This document shows, piece after piece, positions 20,767 through 30,309 of a DNA stretch of 64,000 nucleotides. The notes under the pieces were generated by a model that saw only the letters and a program-made list of their open reading frames with translations, did no database searches and had not been told where the DNA came from. Within the stretch, counting starts at the first letter, position 1; each line of letters starts with the position of its first letter. Source of the DNA: Flavobacteriaceae bacterium PS02334 (GTDB lineage: Bacteria; Bacteroidota; Bacteroidia; Flavobacteriales; Flavobacteriaceae); assembly GCA_029959295.1 (NCBI GenBank), contig JASCOH010000001.1:558001-622000 (forward strand), given 5' to 3'. A program made the position numbers and the translations under genes.

Positions 20767-22521
20767 TTAGAAATCAAATTTGTAATTTGCTCCTATCAAA
20801 AACTGGAATCCTTGAACTGGATAGTTTATCCATTTTTGGTAGTCTTGGTTGGCGATGTTGTTCAGTTTTAAAAATCCGGTCAATCTCTCGCTATATTTGT
20901 AGCCAACGTGCGCATTTAAGTCAAAATAACTGTCTAATGTTGTGTTTTCTAAATCATTTCTCAAAGCTGACGTATAGCTGAATTGGTCTTTTCTTTCGCC
21001 TACAAAAAATACACTTGTTCCTGCATACCATTTTTCAGTGATGTTGAAATCTAGGTTTGCGGCAACTTCAAGCGTTGGCAGATTCCAAGCTTCTGATTCT
21101 GCATCTGTAGTGAAGCTGTTGAAAGTTCCTGAGATTCCGAAAGACACATTTTTTGAGAAATCTGCTTTTAATTCTCCGAAGAAACTGATTGTTTTTACGT
21201 TATCATAGACCACGTCAAAGGAGTTTCCGAAAGCATATCCTTCCGTATTTGGATTTGTAGAAAAATAAGGATTGTTTTTGAACATCGCTTTTTGGTCTTC
21301 ATTTTTGTAAGAACCTCTTATGTTGAAACCTACATTGTTTGCGATTTTTCCTTTTAAACCTACATAGATATCATATTTTTGGTCTGTCGGAGCGATGCCC
21401 AAAGTTGGCGATACAAAGAAATTTTCCTGCGTAAAATCACGATAGGAGTTTTGTTTCAAGCTTCCTTCCGCGCCAGCGTAAGCAATCATCACGTCGCCGA
21501 CAATTCTGTAAGTTGCCGTAACTTGCGGATACACGAAGAATTTATTGTCGCTGTTTTCATTGTCAACGCTGTAGAAAAGTCCAGCGCCCAAATTCACCGT
21601 CAAGTCATCTTGCTGATACGTAAAACTTGGCTGTACTCCGAAATTTGCGTAGCCGTATTTTATTTCATCGCCACCGAAATAGGTCTTTTCAAACGAACCC
21701 CCGATGTAATCTACCACAAAACTTGCATTTATTTTTTGTCCGGAAACTTCAAAACCAACCGTCGGTTTTACGAAAAATCTATTTTCTCCCGAACCAAAAT
21801 CATCTGAAAAACGACTAAATTTCAAAGTTGCGTCTTTGAAAATACCGTCCTCAACGCTAAATCTTCCTCCTAAATAAATATTTTGATAAGTATGCTGCGG
21901 ATCAATTCCTCTCACTAAATTATTTCTATCTTCTTCTAAAAGATCGCTTCCGAAGTCAGTTCTCAAACCATACCAATTATAAATTTGGTGCTGGTAACCC
22001 GCATCAACATTCCAAGAATAGTCTTTTTGCTGGTTTCCGTAAGTCAAATCTAAAGACGTATTGTAGAATTTATCGTCTAGCAAAATATCGTTAATGCCGC
22101 CTTGCGAAGAAATATGGCGAAGCATTCCACCTACATATTCGTTTTTGTTCAGGTTTTCAGTTACGAATAATTCTGCATTTACCGTTCCGTAGTTTCCTAC
22201 GCCCAAAGTCGCATAATTTTTATACAGTTTTTCTTGTTTGGCTTTGTCAACTGTCGCCGCTCTTCCTTTTGAAGGAGTGAACGTCGAAGCTACAGGAAAA
22301 GAAAAAATATTATACTTAATTTCTTCTTTTTTCGTATTGTCATCGTCTTCTAAAGTCGGCGTTTCTTTTACTTTGAAAGCATCAGAAATTGTCGGCGTGT
22401 AAGGTTTTACTACGTTCACGACTTCCGTCCCGATATTTTCGTCTTTTTTCTGTGCAAAAGTGGTTTGGAGTCCTGCAAAAAGAAACAGAGCCGCCATTTT
22501 ATATTGAATTTTATTTGTCAT
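20767..22521 (-). CDS. Outer-membrane beta-barrel protein without plug domain
   Basis: The 584-residue protein has a signal peptide (ending TTFAQ), an acidic/proline linker (VVKPYTPTISDAFKV...LEDDDNTKKEE), and from about residue 100 a series of amphipathic strands with alternating aromatic residues. It ends in FQFLIGANYKFDF, a typical outer-membrane barrel C-terminus. Similar proteins are often named TonB-dependent receptor. I see no N-terminal plug domain or TonB box, so porin-like or scaffold function is equally possible. It starts 33 bases after the TPR gene and is almost certainly in its operon. The substrate is unknown. Confidence 0.7.
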   Translation of the reverse strand: MTNKIQYKMAALFLFAGLQTTFAQKKDENIGTEVVNVVKPYTPTISDAFKVKETPTLEDDDNTKKEEIKYNIFSFPVASTFTPSKGRAATVDKAKQEKLYKNYATLGVGNYGTVNAELFVTENLNKNEYVGGMLRHISSQGGINDILLDDKFYNTSLDLTYGNQQKDYSWNVDAGYQHQIYNWYGLRTDFGSDLLEEDRNNLVRGIDPQHTYQNIYLGGRFSVEDGIFKDATLKFSRFSDDFGSGENRFFVKPTVGFEVSGQKINASFVVDYIGGSFEKTYFGGDEIKYGYANFGVQPSFTYQQDDLTVNLGAGLFYSVDNENSDNKFFVYPQVTATYRIVGDVMIAYAGAEGSLKQNSYRDFTQENFFVSPTLGIAPTDQKYDIYVGLKGKIANNVGFNIRGSYKNEDQKAMFKNNPYFSTNPNTEGYAFGNSFDVVYDNVKTISFFGELKADFSKNVSFGISGTFNSFTTDAESEAWNLPTLEVAANLDFNITEKWYAGTSVFFVGERKDQFSYTSALRNDLENTTLDSYFDLNAHVGYKYSERLTGFLKLNNIANQDYQKWINYPVQGFQFLIGANYKFDF

Positions 22522-22554
22522 AATACAAGTATTGAAATTTAGAATAAGATGAAA

Positions 22555-25500
22555 TTAGTTTTGAATTGAGGAGTTGCGTTTTGCCTCTTCTCCCTTAATA
22601 ATATCCAATTCTTTTTGTGCTTCTTCTATAACATCTGGGTAATCTTTGAAGTTTTTCAGAACGCTTTCCAAGATGTAATTTGCCTGGAAACTGTCTTTTA
22701 ATCCGTAGAAATTTTTAGCCATCACGACCAATCCTTTTGCACCGAAATATTTATATCCTGAATAATCTTTTGCCAGTTTTTGAACCGCCGTGTTTGAAGC
22801 GTCAAACTTTCCGTCTTTGTTTTTGAAATAAGCGTCATAGTACAAAGCTTCTGCCGCCAATTCTCCTTTTGCAATCGTTAATAATTTTACGTAAGCCGTT
22901 TTTGCCTTCTCTTCGTCATTGATTTTTATAGCTGAACGTGCCACGATTACTTGCGCATCACTTTTTACAGCGTTGTCTGTTTTTGGATTGTTCAAGACTT
23001 TTTCTGCGTAAACTGCTGCGTTTTCATAATCTTTTTGATCGTAATAAGACTTCATCAGATTTGACTGCGCGAACGTAATATTCTGCGGATAATCTGCTTC
23101 AGTTTCCAATCTTTTTAATACTGGAACCGCTTTTGCATAGTCCGCTTTTTTCAAATGAATTTGAGAAAGACGCGCCAAAGACTGCTCTGTAAATTCATTT
23201 CTTGGTTTAGAAATTACGAATTCATAATTTGGGATTGCGTTGTTTGGCAAGCCGTCAGCAAAGTAAGATTGCGCCAAATAAAAGTTCGCTTTCAAAGCAT
23301 TAACGCCATTTGGAAATTTCGCCACATAACCGCTTAACGCCGTAATTGCGGGTTTTGTATTGTTTTGCAGATATTGTTTTTCTGCTGCTTCATAGGTATC
23401 ATTATCTAATTCAGCATCAGAAACTTCTACGAAATCTAAAGTTTTCACCCAAGTTGCGTATTCATCCACTTTTCCGCTATCCAAATAAATTAATCTTGCC
23501 GTTGAAACTGCTTCTAAAGCCTCTGGCGTATTTGGATATTCTGCAACGACTTTTTTCAATTTTGCCAAAGCCAATTGGTCTTTTTCTCCGTTATAATACA
23601 CCAAGCCTTGGCGTAAAATTGCTTTTGCAGAATAAGAACCACCTTTATATTCAGCAATTAATTTGTCATAAGTCTGCACTGCAAGATCGATTTTCTTTTC
23701 TGCAACATAAGTATTTCCTAGCTCATACAAAGCATCATCACGCAATTGCGATTTCGGAAAATTCTTCACGAAGCTGTTTAAGTCTTCAATTTTTTTATCG
23801 TTTCTAGAAACAAATCCGTAGCTGATTGCTTTTTGGTAAGCTGCGTAATCTGCGTCAACACCTTTGATTTCAATCGCTTTGTTGTAAGCATCCATCGCCG
23901 GCCAGTATTTTGCAGAAACATAATAACTGTCTCCCAAACGAAGGTAAGCATCGTTCAAACGCACTTTATCGTCTTTTGCCCCAGTTGCAATAAAACTTTG
24001 GAAATTCACCGCCGCTTGGTCGTATTCCTTCAGTTTGAAATAAGTGTAGCCTACATTATAATAGATGTTTTTATTTTCTGGAGTATTCTTTGCTTCAGCA
24101 CTTCCGATGAATTGTTTATAAGTCAGCAAAGCTTCGTTGAAATTATCTAAAACATATTCTGTTTCCGCTTTCCAGAAAGTGGCTCTTGCTGTGAATTTTG
24201 CATTATTTCTTTCAGCTAAAGATTTCTTGAACATGGCCAAAGCTTCTGGATAGCTTCCGTCAGTATATAATTCTAAACCTCTGTAAAAAGTCACTTTTTG
24301 ATACGCTTCTCTGTTTGAAGATTTATTTTTTTCTAATAAAACCAACGCTTCTTTGTAGTTTTTAGACGTAATATAAGAGTTGATCAAAAGCGTTTCGATT
24401 TCAGCTCTGCTTGGATTATTTGGATATTTTTCAATAAATCCGCTTAAAACTGCAGGAATACTTTGGTAAGAATTCCCTATTTCATAGCTTAATTTGGCAT
24501 AGTTCAAATAGGCATCTTCTTGGATTTTTGCATCAAATTCCATTTCAGAAGCATTTTTGAAAGCATTCAAAGCTTGCTGTTTTTTGTCGGTTTTCAAGTA
24601 GCTTTCTCCTAAATGATAATACGCATTTTGAGCCACAGCATCTTTTCCGTCAATGATTTTATTGAATTGCGCGATAGCATTTTCAAAATCGCCTTGCTTG
24701 TAATAAGCATATCCTAATTGGTAAAAATCAGTATTGTTCCACTTGCCCTTTTTTCCTCTATATTCATTCAAATATGGAATTGCTTTATCATATTGCTTCA
24801 AATTAAAATAGCTCTCGCCGATAATCTTATTCAATTCAGACTTTTCTTGCGCATTCGATTTTGCCATTGCCGCCTTTCCTAATTCAATGGCTTTGTCAAA
24901 TTTTCCTAGCTTGAAATTCATGTCTGCTTGGAAATAAGACATTTTATCTTGGTATTTTTCTTCGCCAGAAACTTCGTCGAATAACTTCGTAGCTTTTGTA
25001 TAATCGTCAGATTCATAAGCCATAAATCCTAAATAATATTTGGCCTGGGAACCATATTCTTTAGAATTCAAAACTTGGTTGAAGTAATTCGAAGCTTCTT
25101 TTTTATTTCCTGCCGTAAAAAAAGTATATCCTTTTTGGAAATTATATTTATCGCGGTCGTCTTGACTTAGCGTACTTTCATCCACTTTGTCAAACCATTT
25201 CATCGACTGCGGATATTTTCCCTGCTCAAAATAATAATGCGCCACTTCAATGTAGGCTTGGTTTTGCTTGGTGCTTGTCGGATAATTTTCAACGAAACTT
25301 TCCATCTTTTGATCTGCATCAGATTGGTTCAAACGAATAGCGCAATTGGCGATATAGTAAGCGCAATCGGCTTCAACATCAGAATTTTTATTTACGTTTT
25401 CAGCTTTCACTTTTTCGAAAATAATCTGTGCGGCTTGATATTGCTTGTCTTTATAAAGCGCTAAAGCCTTGTTGTATTCCCTTAAATCGTTGGTGTAAAT

Positions 25501-25575
25501 TGCCGACTGCTGCGCAAAAACCGAAGCGGTTCCCACAAATGAAAACAGCAGAAATAACCTTGAAAGTTTGTGCAT
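22555..25575 (-). CDS. Large periplasmic TPR protein
   Basis: The 1006-residue protein has a signal peptide (MHKLSRLFLLFSFVGTASVFAQQ) and is built almost entirely of tetratricopeptide-type helix pairs. Recurrent patterns include AYYHLGESYLKTDKKQQALNAF, YYNVGYTYFKLKEYDQAAVNF and DALYELGNTYVAEKKIDLA. No lipobox is visible, so it is probably a soluble periplasmic scaffold. Its partner downstream is a plug-less outer-membrane barrel, which suggests an envelope complex. A -7 box (TATATTTG) lies 24 bases upstream of the ATG. No enzymatic motif is seen. Confidence 0.85.
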   Translation of the reverse strand: MHKLSRLFLLFSFVGTASVFAQQSAIYTNDLREYNKALALYKDKQYQAAQIIFEKVKAENVNKNSDVEADCAYYIANCAIRLNQSDADQKMESFVENYPTSTKQNQAYIEVAHYYFEQGKYPQSMKWFDKVDESTLSQDDRDKYNFQKGYTFFTAGNKKEASNYFNQVLNSKEYGSQAKYYLGFMAYESDDYTKATKLFDEVSGEEKYQDKMSYFQADMNFKLGKFDKAIELGKAAMAKSNAQEKSELNKIIGESYFNLKQYDKAIPYLNEYRGKKGKWNNTDFYQLGYAYYKQGDFENAIAQFNKIIDGKDAVAQNAYYHLGESYLKTDKKQQALNAFKNASEMEFDAKIQEDAYLNYAKLSYEIGNSYQSIPAVLSGFIEKYPNNPSRAEIETLLINSYITSKNYKEALVLLEKNKSSNREAYQKVTFYRGLELYTDGSYPEALAMFKKSLAERNNAKFTARATFWKAETEYVLDNFNEALLTYKQFIGSAEAKNTPENKNIYYNVGYTYFKLKEYDQAAVNFQSFIATGAKDDKVRLNDAYLRLGDSYYVSAKYWPAMDAYNKAIEIKGVDADYAAYQKAISYGFVSRNDKKIEDLNSFVKNFPKSQLRDDALYELGNTYVAEKKIDLAVQTYDKLIAEYKGGSYSAKAILRQGLVYYNGEKDQLALAKLKKVVAEYPNTPEALEAVSTARLIYLDSGKVDEYATWVKTLDFVEVSDAELDNDTYEAAEKQYLQNNTKPAITALSGYVAKFPNGVNALKANFYLAQSYFADGLPNNAIPNYEFVISKPRNEFTEQSLARLSQIHLKKADYAKAVPVLKRLETEADYPQNITFAQSNLMKSYYDQKDYENAAVYAEKVLNNPKTDNAVKSDAQVIVARSAIKINDEEKAKTAYVKLLTIAKGELAAEALYYDAYFKNKDGKFDASNTAVQKLAKDYSGYKYFGAKGLVVMAKNFYGLKDSFQANYILESVLKNFKDYPDVIEEAQKELDIIKGEEAKRNSSIQN

Positions 25576-25598
25576 TTTTATTGTTTTTGTTTAAAATT

Positions 25599-25606
25599 CA
25601 AATATA
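25599..25606 (-). promoter_or_regulatory. -7 element of the TPR/barrel operon
   Basis: Read on the minus strand this is TATATTTG, a perfect TAnnTTTG box, 24 bases before the TPR gene start. No -33 TTTG at normal spacing is visible. Confidence 0.5.
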
Positions 25607-25749
25607 TCAAATTCCTATGTTTATAACGGCAGGGGTTTTGGGTTTATTGTGAAAAAGTTTTAACATTTTTGTGTTAAGAGCTTAAGGTTTTGGGTTTAAG
25701 GCGTTAGGATGGCTCAAAATTTAAAAAATGCAATGAACTGCAATTAAAT

Positions 25750-25780
25750 TTTGATAAAGCACGTTAACTTAGTACTTTTA
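25750..25780 (+). promoter_or_regulatory. Promoter of ftsE
   Basis: TTTG (25750-25753), a 19-base spacer and TACTTTTA (25773-25780) fit the Bacteroidetes -33/-7 pattern with only the last base of the -7 box deviating. The ftsE ATG is 20 bases downstream. Confidence 0.6.
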
Positions 25781-25799
25781 CGTCATAAACCCAATTACC

Positions 25800-26483
25800 A
25801 TGTCGCAACCTGTGCTTTTTTTGAGAAATGCAAATATCTATCAAGAGAAAAATCTTATTCTATCCAACGTAAATATTGATGTCAATCATGGCGAATTCCT
25901 TTATTTGATTGGAAAAACAGGAAGCGGAAAAAGTAGTTTCATGAAAACTTTATATGCCGATTTGCCTCTGACTGAAGGGCAAGGAAGCATTGTGGACTAT
26001 GATTTGGCAGCTTTGAAAGAAAAAAATATTCCTTATTTGAGAAGAAAAATCGGGATTGTTTTTCAGGATTTTAAATTGCTCCCAGATCGAAATGTACATG
26101 AAAATATGGTTTTTGTTTTGAGGGCGACAGGCTGGACAGACAAAAATGAAATGGAAGACAAAATTGGCGAAGTTTTAGACAAAGTCGGAATGAAAAATTT
26201 TGCGAATAAAATGCCACACCAGCTTTCTGGCGGTGAACAGCAAAGAATTGCGATCGCGAGAGCGCTTTTAAATGATCCAGAAATCATTTTGGCCGATGAA
26301 CCGACCGGAAATCTTGATCCGCAAACCAGCGTAGAAGTCATGGAAGTTTTGCGAAAAATCAATGCGAACGGAAAGACAATTATCATGGCAACACACGATT
26401 ATGCTTTGCTTTTGAAATATCCTGCGAAGACTTTAAAATGTGAAGGTGGGTCTGTTTTTGAAGTAGTTCAAAGAACAGTTTAA
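25800..26483 (+). CDS. ftsE: Cell division ATP-binding protein FtsE
   Basis: The 227-residue ABC ATPase has Walker A GKTGSGKS (38-45), Q-loop Gln89 in VFQDFKLLPDRNV, signature LSGGEQQRIAIARAL (from 142), Walker B IILADEP and the H-loop in ATHDY. FQDFKLLPDRNVHEN is characteristic of FtsE, which with FtsX controls peptidoglycan hydrolases at the division site. FtsX is not adjacent, so the subunit must be encoded elsewhere. The stop overlaps that of the convergent glycosyltransferase gene by four bases. Confidence 0.88.
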   Translation: MSQPVLFLRNANIYQEKNLILSNVNIDVNHGEFLYLIGKTGSGKSSFMKTLYADLPLTEGQGSIVDYDLAALKEKNIPYLRRKIGIVFQDFKLLPDRNVHENMVFVLRATGWTDKNEMEDKIGEVLDKVGMKNFANKMPHQLSGGEQQRIAIARALLNDPEIILADEPTGNLDPQTSVEVMEVLRKINANGKTIIMATHDYALLLKYPAKTLKCEGGSVFEVVQRTV

Positions 26484-27607
26484 GACTTTATATCTTCTAA
26501 AATTGCAGCTATTTTTTGCGCATTGACTTTATCATCTAGATATTTTTCAAGCACTACTTTTTTATTTTCACTTTCAGTATAAGATTGTGTTTTCAAGAAA
26601 TTAATTTTTGAAATCAATTCTTCTTTGGAAGCTATTTTTATGCAGAAATTTGAAACGATTTCATCATCCATAATATTTTCATTGATGATGCAAAAACGGC
26701 TTCTGAATAGCGAATTCACAAGCTTCAACTTGGTTCCAGATTTTTGGAAGGAGAGAATTACGTTGATGTGCGCGTCTTTTAAAAGCTGTTTTAGTTTCTC
26801 GAAATTTTCCAGATAGACAAATTCAATATTTGAGGAATTTCCAATATTTTTTCGGATAAAATTTTCATTCGAACCTGAAGCGATTACGAGCTTATACTCT
26901 TTGATTTCCTTAAAAACTTCAATAAGATATTTAGCCACTTTTCGATTGTCGGAAGTTTTTAAATCGCCGTGGTAAAAAGCATATTTCCCGAATCCTTCCG
27001 CAATTTCAACCGTTTCATTTCCATGAAAAACAGGAACATACGACGAATTTCCAAACTTTCGATTGACATACTCATTTTCGAATTTTGAAAGTGCCAAAAC
27101 ACGATTAAAAGTTTGCAGTTTCTTTTCGTGAATTTGATATTTTTTACTTTCTATAAAGTACAAAAACTTCTTAATCCAATTGTTTTCACTTTTAGAAATT
27201 CCGAGGAAATAATCTTGTTCTAGATTGTGAAGACGAAGAATTTTTACTCTGTCATTCAAGCTTTTATCTTCAGAAAGATAAGCTGTTTTCAAACCTTCAA
27301 ATAAAATCGGAGCATCATTTTTCTGTAAATTTTTCAAGAGATTTCCATCATTTCTAGAAATCACAGAAAAAGGAATTTTCGAAAAAAGATACAGTGGATT
27401 ATAAGCATTTTTATAGAAATATAATTCTGAAACTAAGCTTTCCAACTCTAAATTTCCCGCTGGAATCGAGTTCACAAAACAATGTAGATAAATCTTGTAA
27501 CCAATGTCATGCAAGGCTTTTATTTTATAAAAAACTTCAATTGCACCGCCATATTTTGGAGGAAATGGAGTATCAAAACTGACAATGTGAAGGCTTTTTT
27601 CTTGCAT
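26480..27607 (-). CDS. Glycosyltransferase, GT-B fold (GT4-like)
   Basis: The protein begins HIVSFDTPFPPKYGGAIEVFYKIKALHDIGY, the acceptor-side pattern of GT-B glycosyltransferases, and has a donor-side segment (FYHGDLKTSDNRKVAKYLIEVF, then FEKLKQLLKDAHINVILSFQKSGTKLKLVNSLF) with the lysine-rich end seen in GT4 relatives. An upstream ATG at 27697 would add 30 hydrophobic residues and overlap the divergent gene. ATG at 27607 is better: it gives 375 residues and follows a TATTTTTG -7 box. Role by context: transfer of a sugar onto a surface glycan. Donor and acceptor are unknown. Confidence 0.7.
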   Translation of the reverse strand: MQEKSLHIVSFDTPFPPKYGGAIEVFYKIKALHDIGYKIYLHCFVNSIPAGNLELESLVSELYFYKNAYNPLYLFSKIPFSVISRNDGNLLKNLQKNDAPILFEGLKTAYLSEDKSLNDRVKILRLHNLEQDYFLGISKSENNWIKKFLYFIESKKYQIHEKKLQTFNRVLALSKFENEYVNRKFGNSSYVPVFHGNETVEIAEGFGKYAFYHGDLKTSDNRKVAKYLIEVFKEIKEYKLVIASGSNENFIRKNIGNSSNIEFVYLENFEKLKQLLKDAHINVILSFQKSGTKLKLVNSLFRSRFCIINENIMDDEIVSNFCIKIASKEELISKINFLKTQSYTESENKKVVLEKYLDDKVNAQKIAAILEDIKS

Positions 27608-27616
27608 AACTAAAAG

Positions 27617-27624
27617 CAAAAATA
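27617..27624 (-). promoter_or_regulatory. -7 element of the GT-B gene
   Basis: TATTTTTG on the minus strand, nine bases upstream of the proposed ATG at 27607. It supports the shorter start and implies a very short leader. Confidence 0.45.
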
Positions 27625-27658
27625 CTGTTTTTAAAAAAGCATATTGAGATAAATAAAG

Positions 27659-27666
27659 TATTTTTG
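27659..27666 (+). promoter_or_regulatory. -7 element of the FkbM-like gene
   Basis: TATTTTTG on the plus strand ends 11 bases before the ATG at 27678, so the transcript would be nearly leaderless. Confidence 0.45.
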
Positions 27667-27677
27667 AAAAAAAAACC

Positions 27678-28514
27678 ATGCTGAAGCAAGCCGTCAAAAA
27701 TTTTTTAAAGAAACATTTTTATATTCTCAAGGTTGGAGAAAAATTTACGCCTGCAGTGCAAATTGGCCAAGTACAGCTTTTTCATTATTATCAAGATTGC
27801 AAGAGAAATAACACGCTTCCAGCACTAAAAGATACTGGTTTCAAGGTTTTTTCACAATTTGAAGAAGATGGAAAACTCCTTTTTATTTTTTCAGTTATTG
27901 GAATGCAAAGCAAGATTTTTGTCGATATTGGTTCTAATGACGGCGTAAACAGCAATTGCGCCAATTTCTTGATTAATTTCGGCTGGCACGGACTTTTTAT
28001 CGACAGCGATGCTTCTGTTTTGGAAATAGGCAAAAAATTTTATTCAAAATATCCAGATCCTTGGGGATTTCCACCAAAATTTCTTTGCAAAAAAGTGACG
28101 CGTGAAAACTTAAACGAATCCATTCAAAATGCTGGTTTTGAAGGAGAAATTGATCTGCTTTCTATCGATTTAGATGGTTATGATTATTGGATTTGGGACG
28201 CACTGGAAATCGTAAGACCAAGAGTTGTGATTGTGGAAACACAAGTTGAATTTGGATTAAAAGATCTGGTTTCTCCTTATGAAAAAAATTTTTCTGAAGA
28301 AATAAAGTATCAAGGAGCTTCACCCGTGGCCTACGTCAAACTTGCTGAAAAGAAAGGCTATCGTTTGGTTGGCGCTAATGATTATGGCCACAATATGATT
28401 TTCATTAAAAATGGCGTCGGAGAAGAATTTATTCCGGAAGTTTCAGTCGAATCCATATTGAATCATCCTTTCGCAAAACAAAAAATTAAAGAATTTGAAT
28501 CTCTAATAAAGTAA
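27678..28514 (+). CDS. FkbM-like SAM-dependent methyltransferase
   Basis: The 278-residue protein has a Rossmann methyltransferase core: FVDIGSNDGVNSNCANFL (SAM motif I, about residues 75-93), GLFIDSDASVLEIGKKF (acidic residue at the end of strand 2), and DLLSIDLDGYDYWIWDAL (motif IV). The last pattern is typical of FkbM-related enzymes, which O-methylate sugars or sugar-linked groups. It sits in the glycan cluster, four bases ahead of a GT2 gene, so methylation of a surface sugar is the likely role. Specificity cannot be read from the sequence. Confidence 0.65.
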   Translation: MLKQAVKNFLKKHFYILKVGEKFTPAVQIGQVQLFHYYQDCKRNNTLPALKDTGFKVFSQFEEDGKLLFIFSVIGMQSKIFVDIGSNDGVNSNCANFLINFGWHGLFIDSDASVLEIGKKFYSKYPDPWGFPPKFLCKKVTRENLNESIQNAGFEGEIDLLSIDLDGYDYWIWDALEIVRPRVVIVETQVEFGLKDLVSPYEKNFSEEIKYQGASPVAYVKLAEKKGYRLVGANDYGHNMIFIKNGVGEEFIPEVSVESILNHPFAKQKIKEFESLIK

Positions 28515-28518
28515 TCTG

Positions 28519-29442
28519 ATGCCTTTAATTTCTGTTATCATTCCGCTTTACAATAAGGAAAAGTTTATTGCCAATACGCTAAAAAGTGTCTTGTCTCAGA
28601 CTTTTTATGATTTTGAAGTGATTGTAATTGATGACGGATCGACAGACAAAAGTGCCAAAATTGTCAATGAATTTAATGACGAAAGGATTCAATTTATTTA
28701 CAAAGAAAATGAAGGCGTTTCAGCCACAAGAAATCTTGGAATTGAAAAAGCCACTGGAAAATATATCACTTTTTTGGATGCTGACGATATTTGGAAAATT
28801 GATTTTTTAGAAGAAATGACTTCCCTTATTGCTTCTTTTCCTGAAGAAAAAGTTTTTTCTGCAGCGATAGAAATTGAAATTGGCAAGCGAGTCTTTCCAG
28901 CGGAATATTCAATTTCAAAAGATAAAAATCCTCAGATTATTAATTATTTTGAAGGAAGTTTGTTGCATACCGCAATTTGTACTTGCAGTGCCGTTTTTGA
29001 AAAATCTGTTTTTGAAACAGCCGGAAACTTTGATATTTCTTTAAAAACGGAAGAAGATATTGACTTGTGGATTCGAATCGGATTGCAATATCCAATTGTT
29101 TTTACATGGAAAATCGGGGTTCGCTATGTTCATGATGACAAAGGATTGTCTAGCTTGAAAAATACTGTTTTGAAAACTGATTTTTCAAAATATTCTGAAT
29201 TAGCAAAAACCAATCTTGAGCTTGAAAAATTTTTAGATATGAATCGTTATTCGTTTGCTTTAAAAAGCAAGCTTGCCGGAGAAATTAATGGTTTTGAAAA
29301 ATTTAAAAGCAAAATCAACTTGAAGAATTTGAATTCAAAACAACGATTTTTGCTGTCGCTTCCTTCATTTGTTTTGCGTAAATTATTTGCTCTTAAGTTA
29401 TTTCTTCAGAAAAAAAACATAAGATTGTCGGCTTTTAAATAA
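28519..29442 (+). CDS. Glycosyltransferase family 2
   Basis: The 307-residue protein has a clear GT-A family 2 domain: ISVIIPLYNKEKFIANTLKSVLSQTF, VIDDGSTDKSAKIV, NEGVSATRNLGIEKATGKYITFLDADDIW with the metal-binding DXD (DAD), and TEEDIDLWIRIG with the likely catalytic acidic pair. No membrane segment is seen, so it should act at the cytoplasmic face. It follows the FkbM-like gene by four bases and is convergent with, and touching, the next gene. The sugar donor is unknown. Confidence 0.88.
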   Translation: MPLISVIIPLYNKEKFIANTLKSVLSQTFYDFEVIVIDDGSTDKSAKIVNEFNDERIQFIYKENEGVSATRNLGIEKATGKYITFLDADDIWKIDFLEEMTSLIASFPEEKVFSAAIEIEIGKRVFPAEYSISKDKNPQIINYFEGSLLHTAICTCSAVFEKSVFETAGNFDISLKTEEDIDLWIRIGLQYPIVFTWKIGVRYVHDDKGLSSLKNTVLKTDFSKYSELAKTNLELEKFLDMNRYSFALKSKLAGEINGFEKFKSKINLKNLNSKQRFLLSLPSFVLRKLFALKLFLQKKNIRLSAFK

Positions 29443-30309
29443 CTAATCGTATTTATTTTCGAGCTTTGATTTAAGCAATTTTTTATAGTCTTGAATTCCT
29501 TTTAAGCCAGTTTTGAATTTTGGAATAACTTTCTTGAAAGAAATGTAGCCTTTCCTTACTAAGAAAAAAATGAATTTTACTAGAAAAAAGTAAGCTACAG
29601 AATTATATCTTTTATAAAATCCAGCCATTTTCGCATAAATCAAACGATCTGAAGCAACATCATCGCTAGACGAAAAAGCTTCATGAATCACTATATTTTC
29701 TGGACAAAACAGCACTTTTAATTGATTGTAATTTGCCCTGCGAAGAAAAAAAAGAGATTCCGCATCTTGAAACTTTGCTCCGAGTCCGAAATATTCATTG
29801 AAAATTATATTTTTCTTTTGAAGATCTTCAGGTTTGAATGTCAATTCTATCGATAGAACATCTCTAAAATCTTTTTCTTTCATCCAAAATTGTTCTTTTC
29901 TATAGCTAATATAAGGTCGGTTTTCACTAGTCAAAGTCTGGAAACAAATGATCGAATAATCTGCATTTCGTTGATGCGCTTCTAAAATTTTAGAGTCAAA
30001 ACCGGGAAGAAAAACAACATCGTCGTCAGCAATCAAAGCTACTTTTCCGATCGTATTTTTAAGTGCTAAATTTCTGCTTTTGGACAAGCCTTTTTCATAA
30101 GAATTAATCACTCTGACATTTTCATAGTCAGAAATAATCAAATTTTCAGCATCAGTTTGGTTGATGACAAGGATAGAAAACTGAGAAAAATGGGCGAAAG
30201 GAAACATTGGAATCAAGAAATCAAGACTGCTCCTATTCGTGGTTGCCACCAAAATTTCTAAATCTGATTTTTTAAACTCGTCTGCCAATTTGTTGCTATA
30301 TTTACACAA
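29443..30309 (-). CDS. Glycosyltransferase family 2-like protein
   Basis: The protein (up to 288 residues) has LEILVATTNRSSLDFLIPM, VRVINSYEKGLSKSRNLALKNTIGKVALIADDDVVF with the DXD-like metal site, and FGLGAKFQDAESLFFLRRA, which fits the acceptor-side acidic residue of GT-A enzymes. A hydrophobic stretch near residues 240-255 may anchor it to the membrane. No ATG precedes the domain. TTG at 30309 is the first possibility, but it overlaps a -7 box, so a TTG near 30288 is also plausible. It points against its neighbours in the cluster. Confidence 0.75.
   Translation of the reverse strand: MCKYSNKLADEFKKSDLEILVATTNRSSLDFLIPMFPFAHFSQFSILVINQTDAENLIISDYENVRVINSYEKGLSKSRNLALKNTIGKVALIADDDVVFLPGFDSKILEAHQRNADYSIICFQTLTSENRPYISYRKEQFWMKEKDFRDVLSIELTFKPEDLQKKNIIFNEYFGLGAKFQDAESLFFLRRANYNQLKVLFCPENIVIHEAFSSSDDVASDRLIYAKMAGFYKRYNSVAYFFLVKFIFFLVRKGYISFKKVIPKFKTGLKGIQDYKKLLKSKLENKYD

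Noticed and set aside
23346-23807. 153-codon plus-strand frame inside the TPR gene
   Set aside because: Leu/Arg/His-rich antisense of TPR coding sequence with no domain; the minus-strand gene is certain.
26480-27697. Longer start at 27697 for the GT-B gene
   Set aside because: It adds a hydrophobic 30-residue extension, overlaps the divergent FkbM-like gene and covers the -7 box at 27617-27624.
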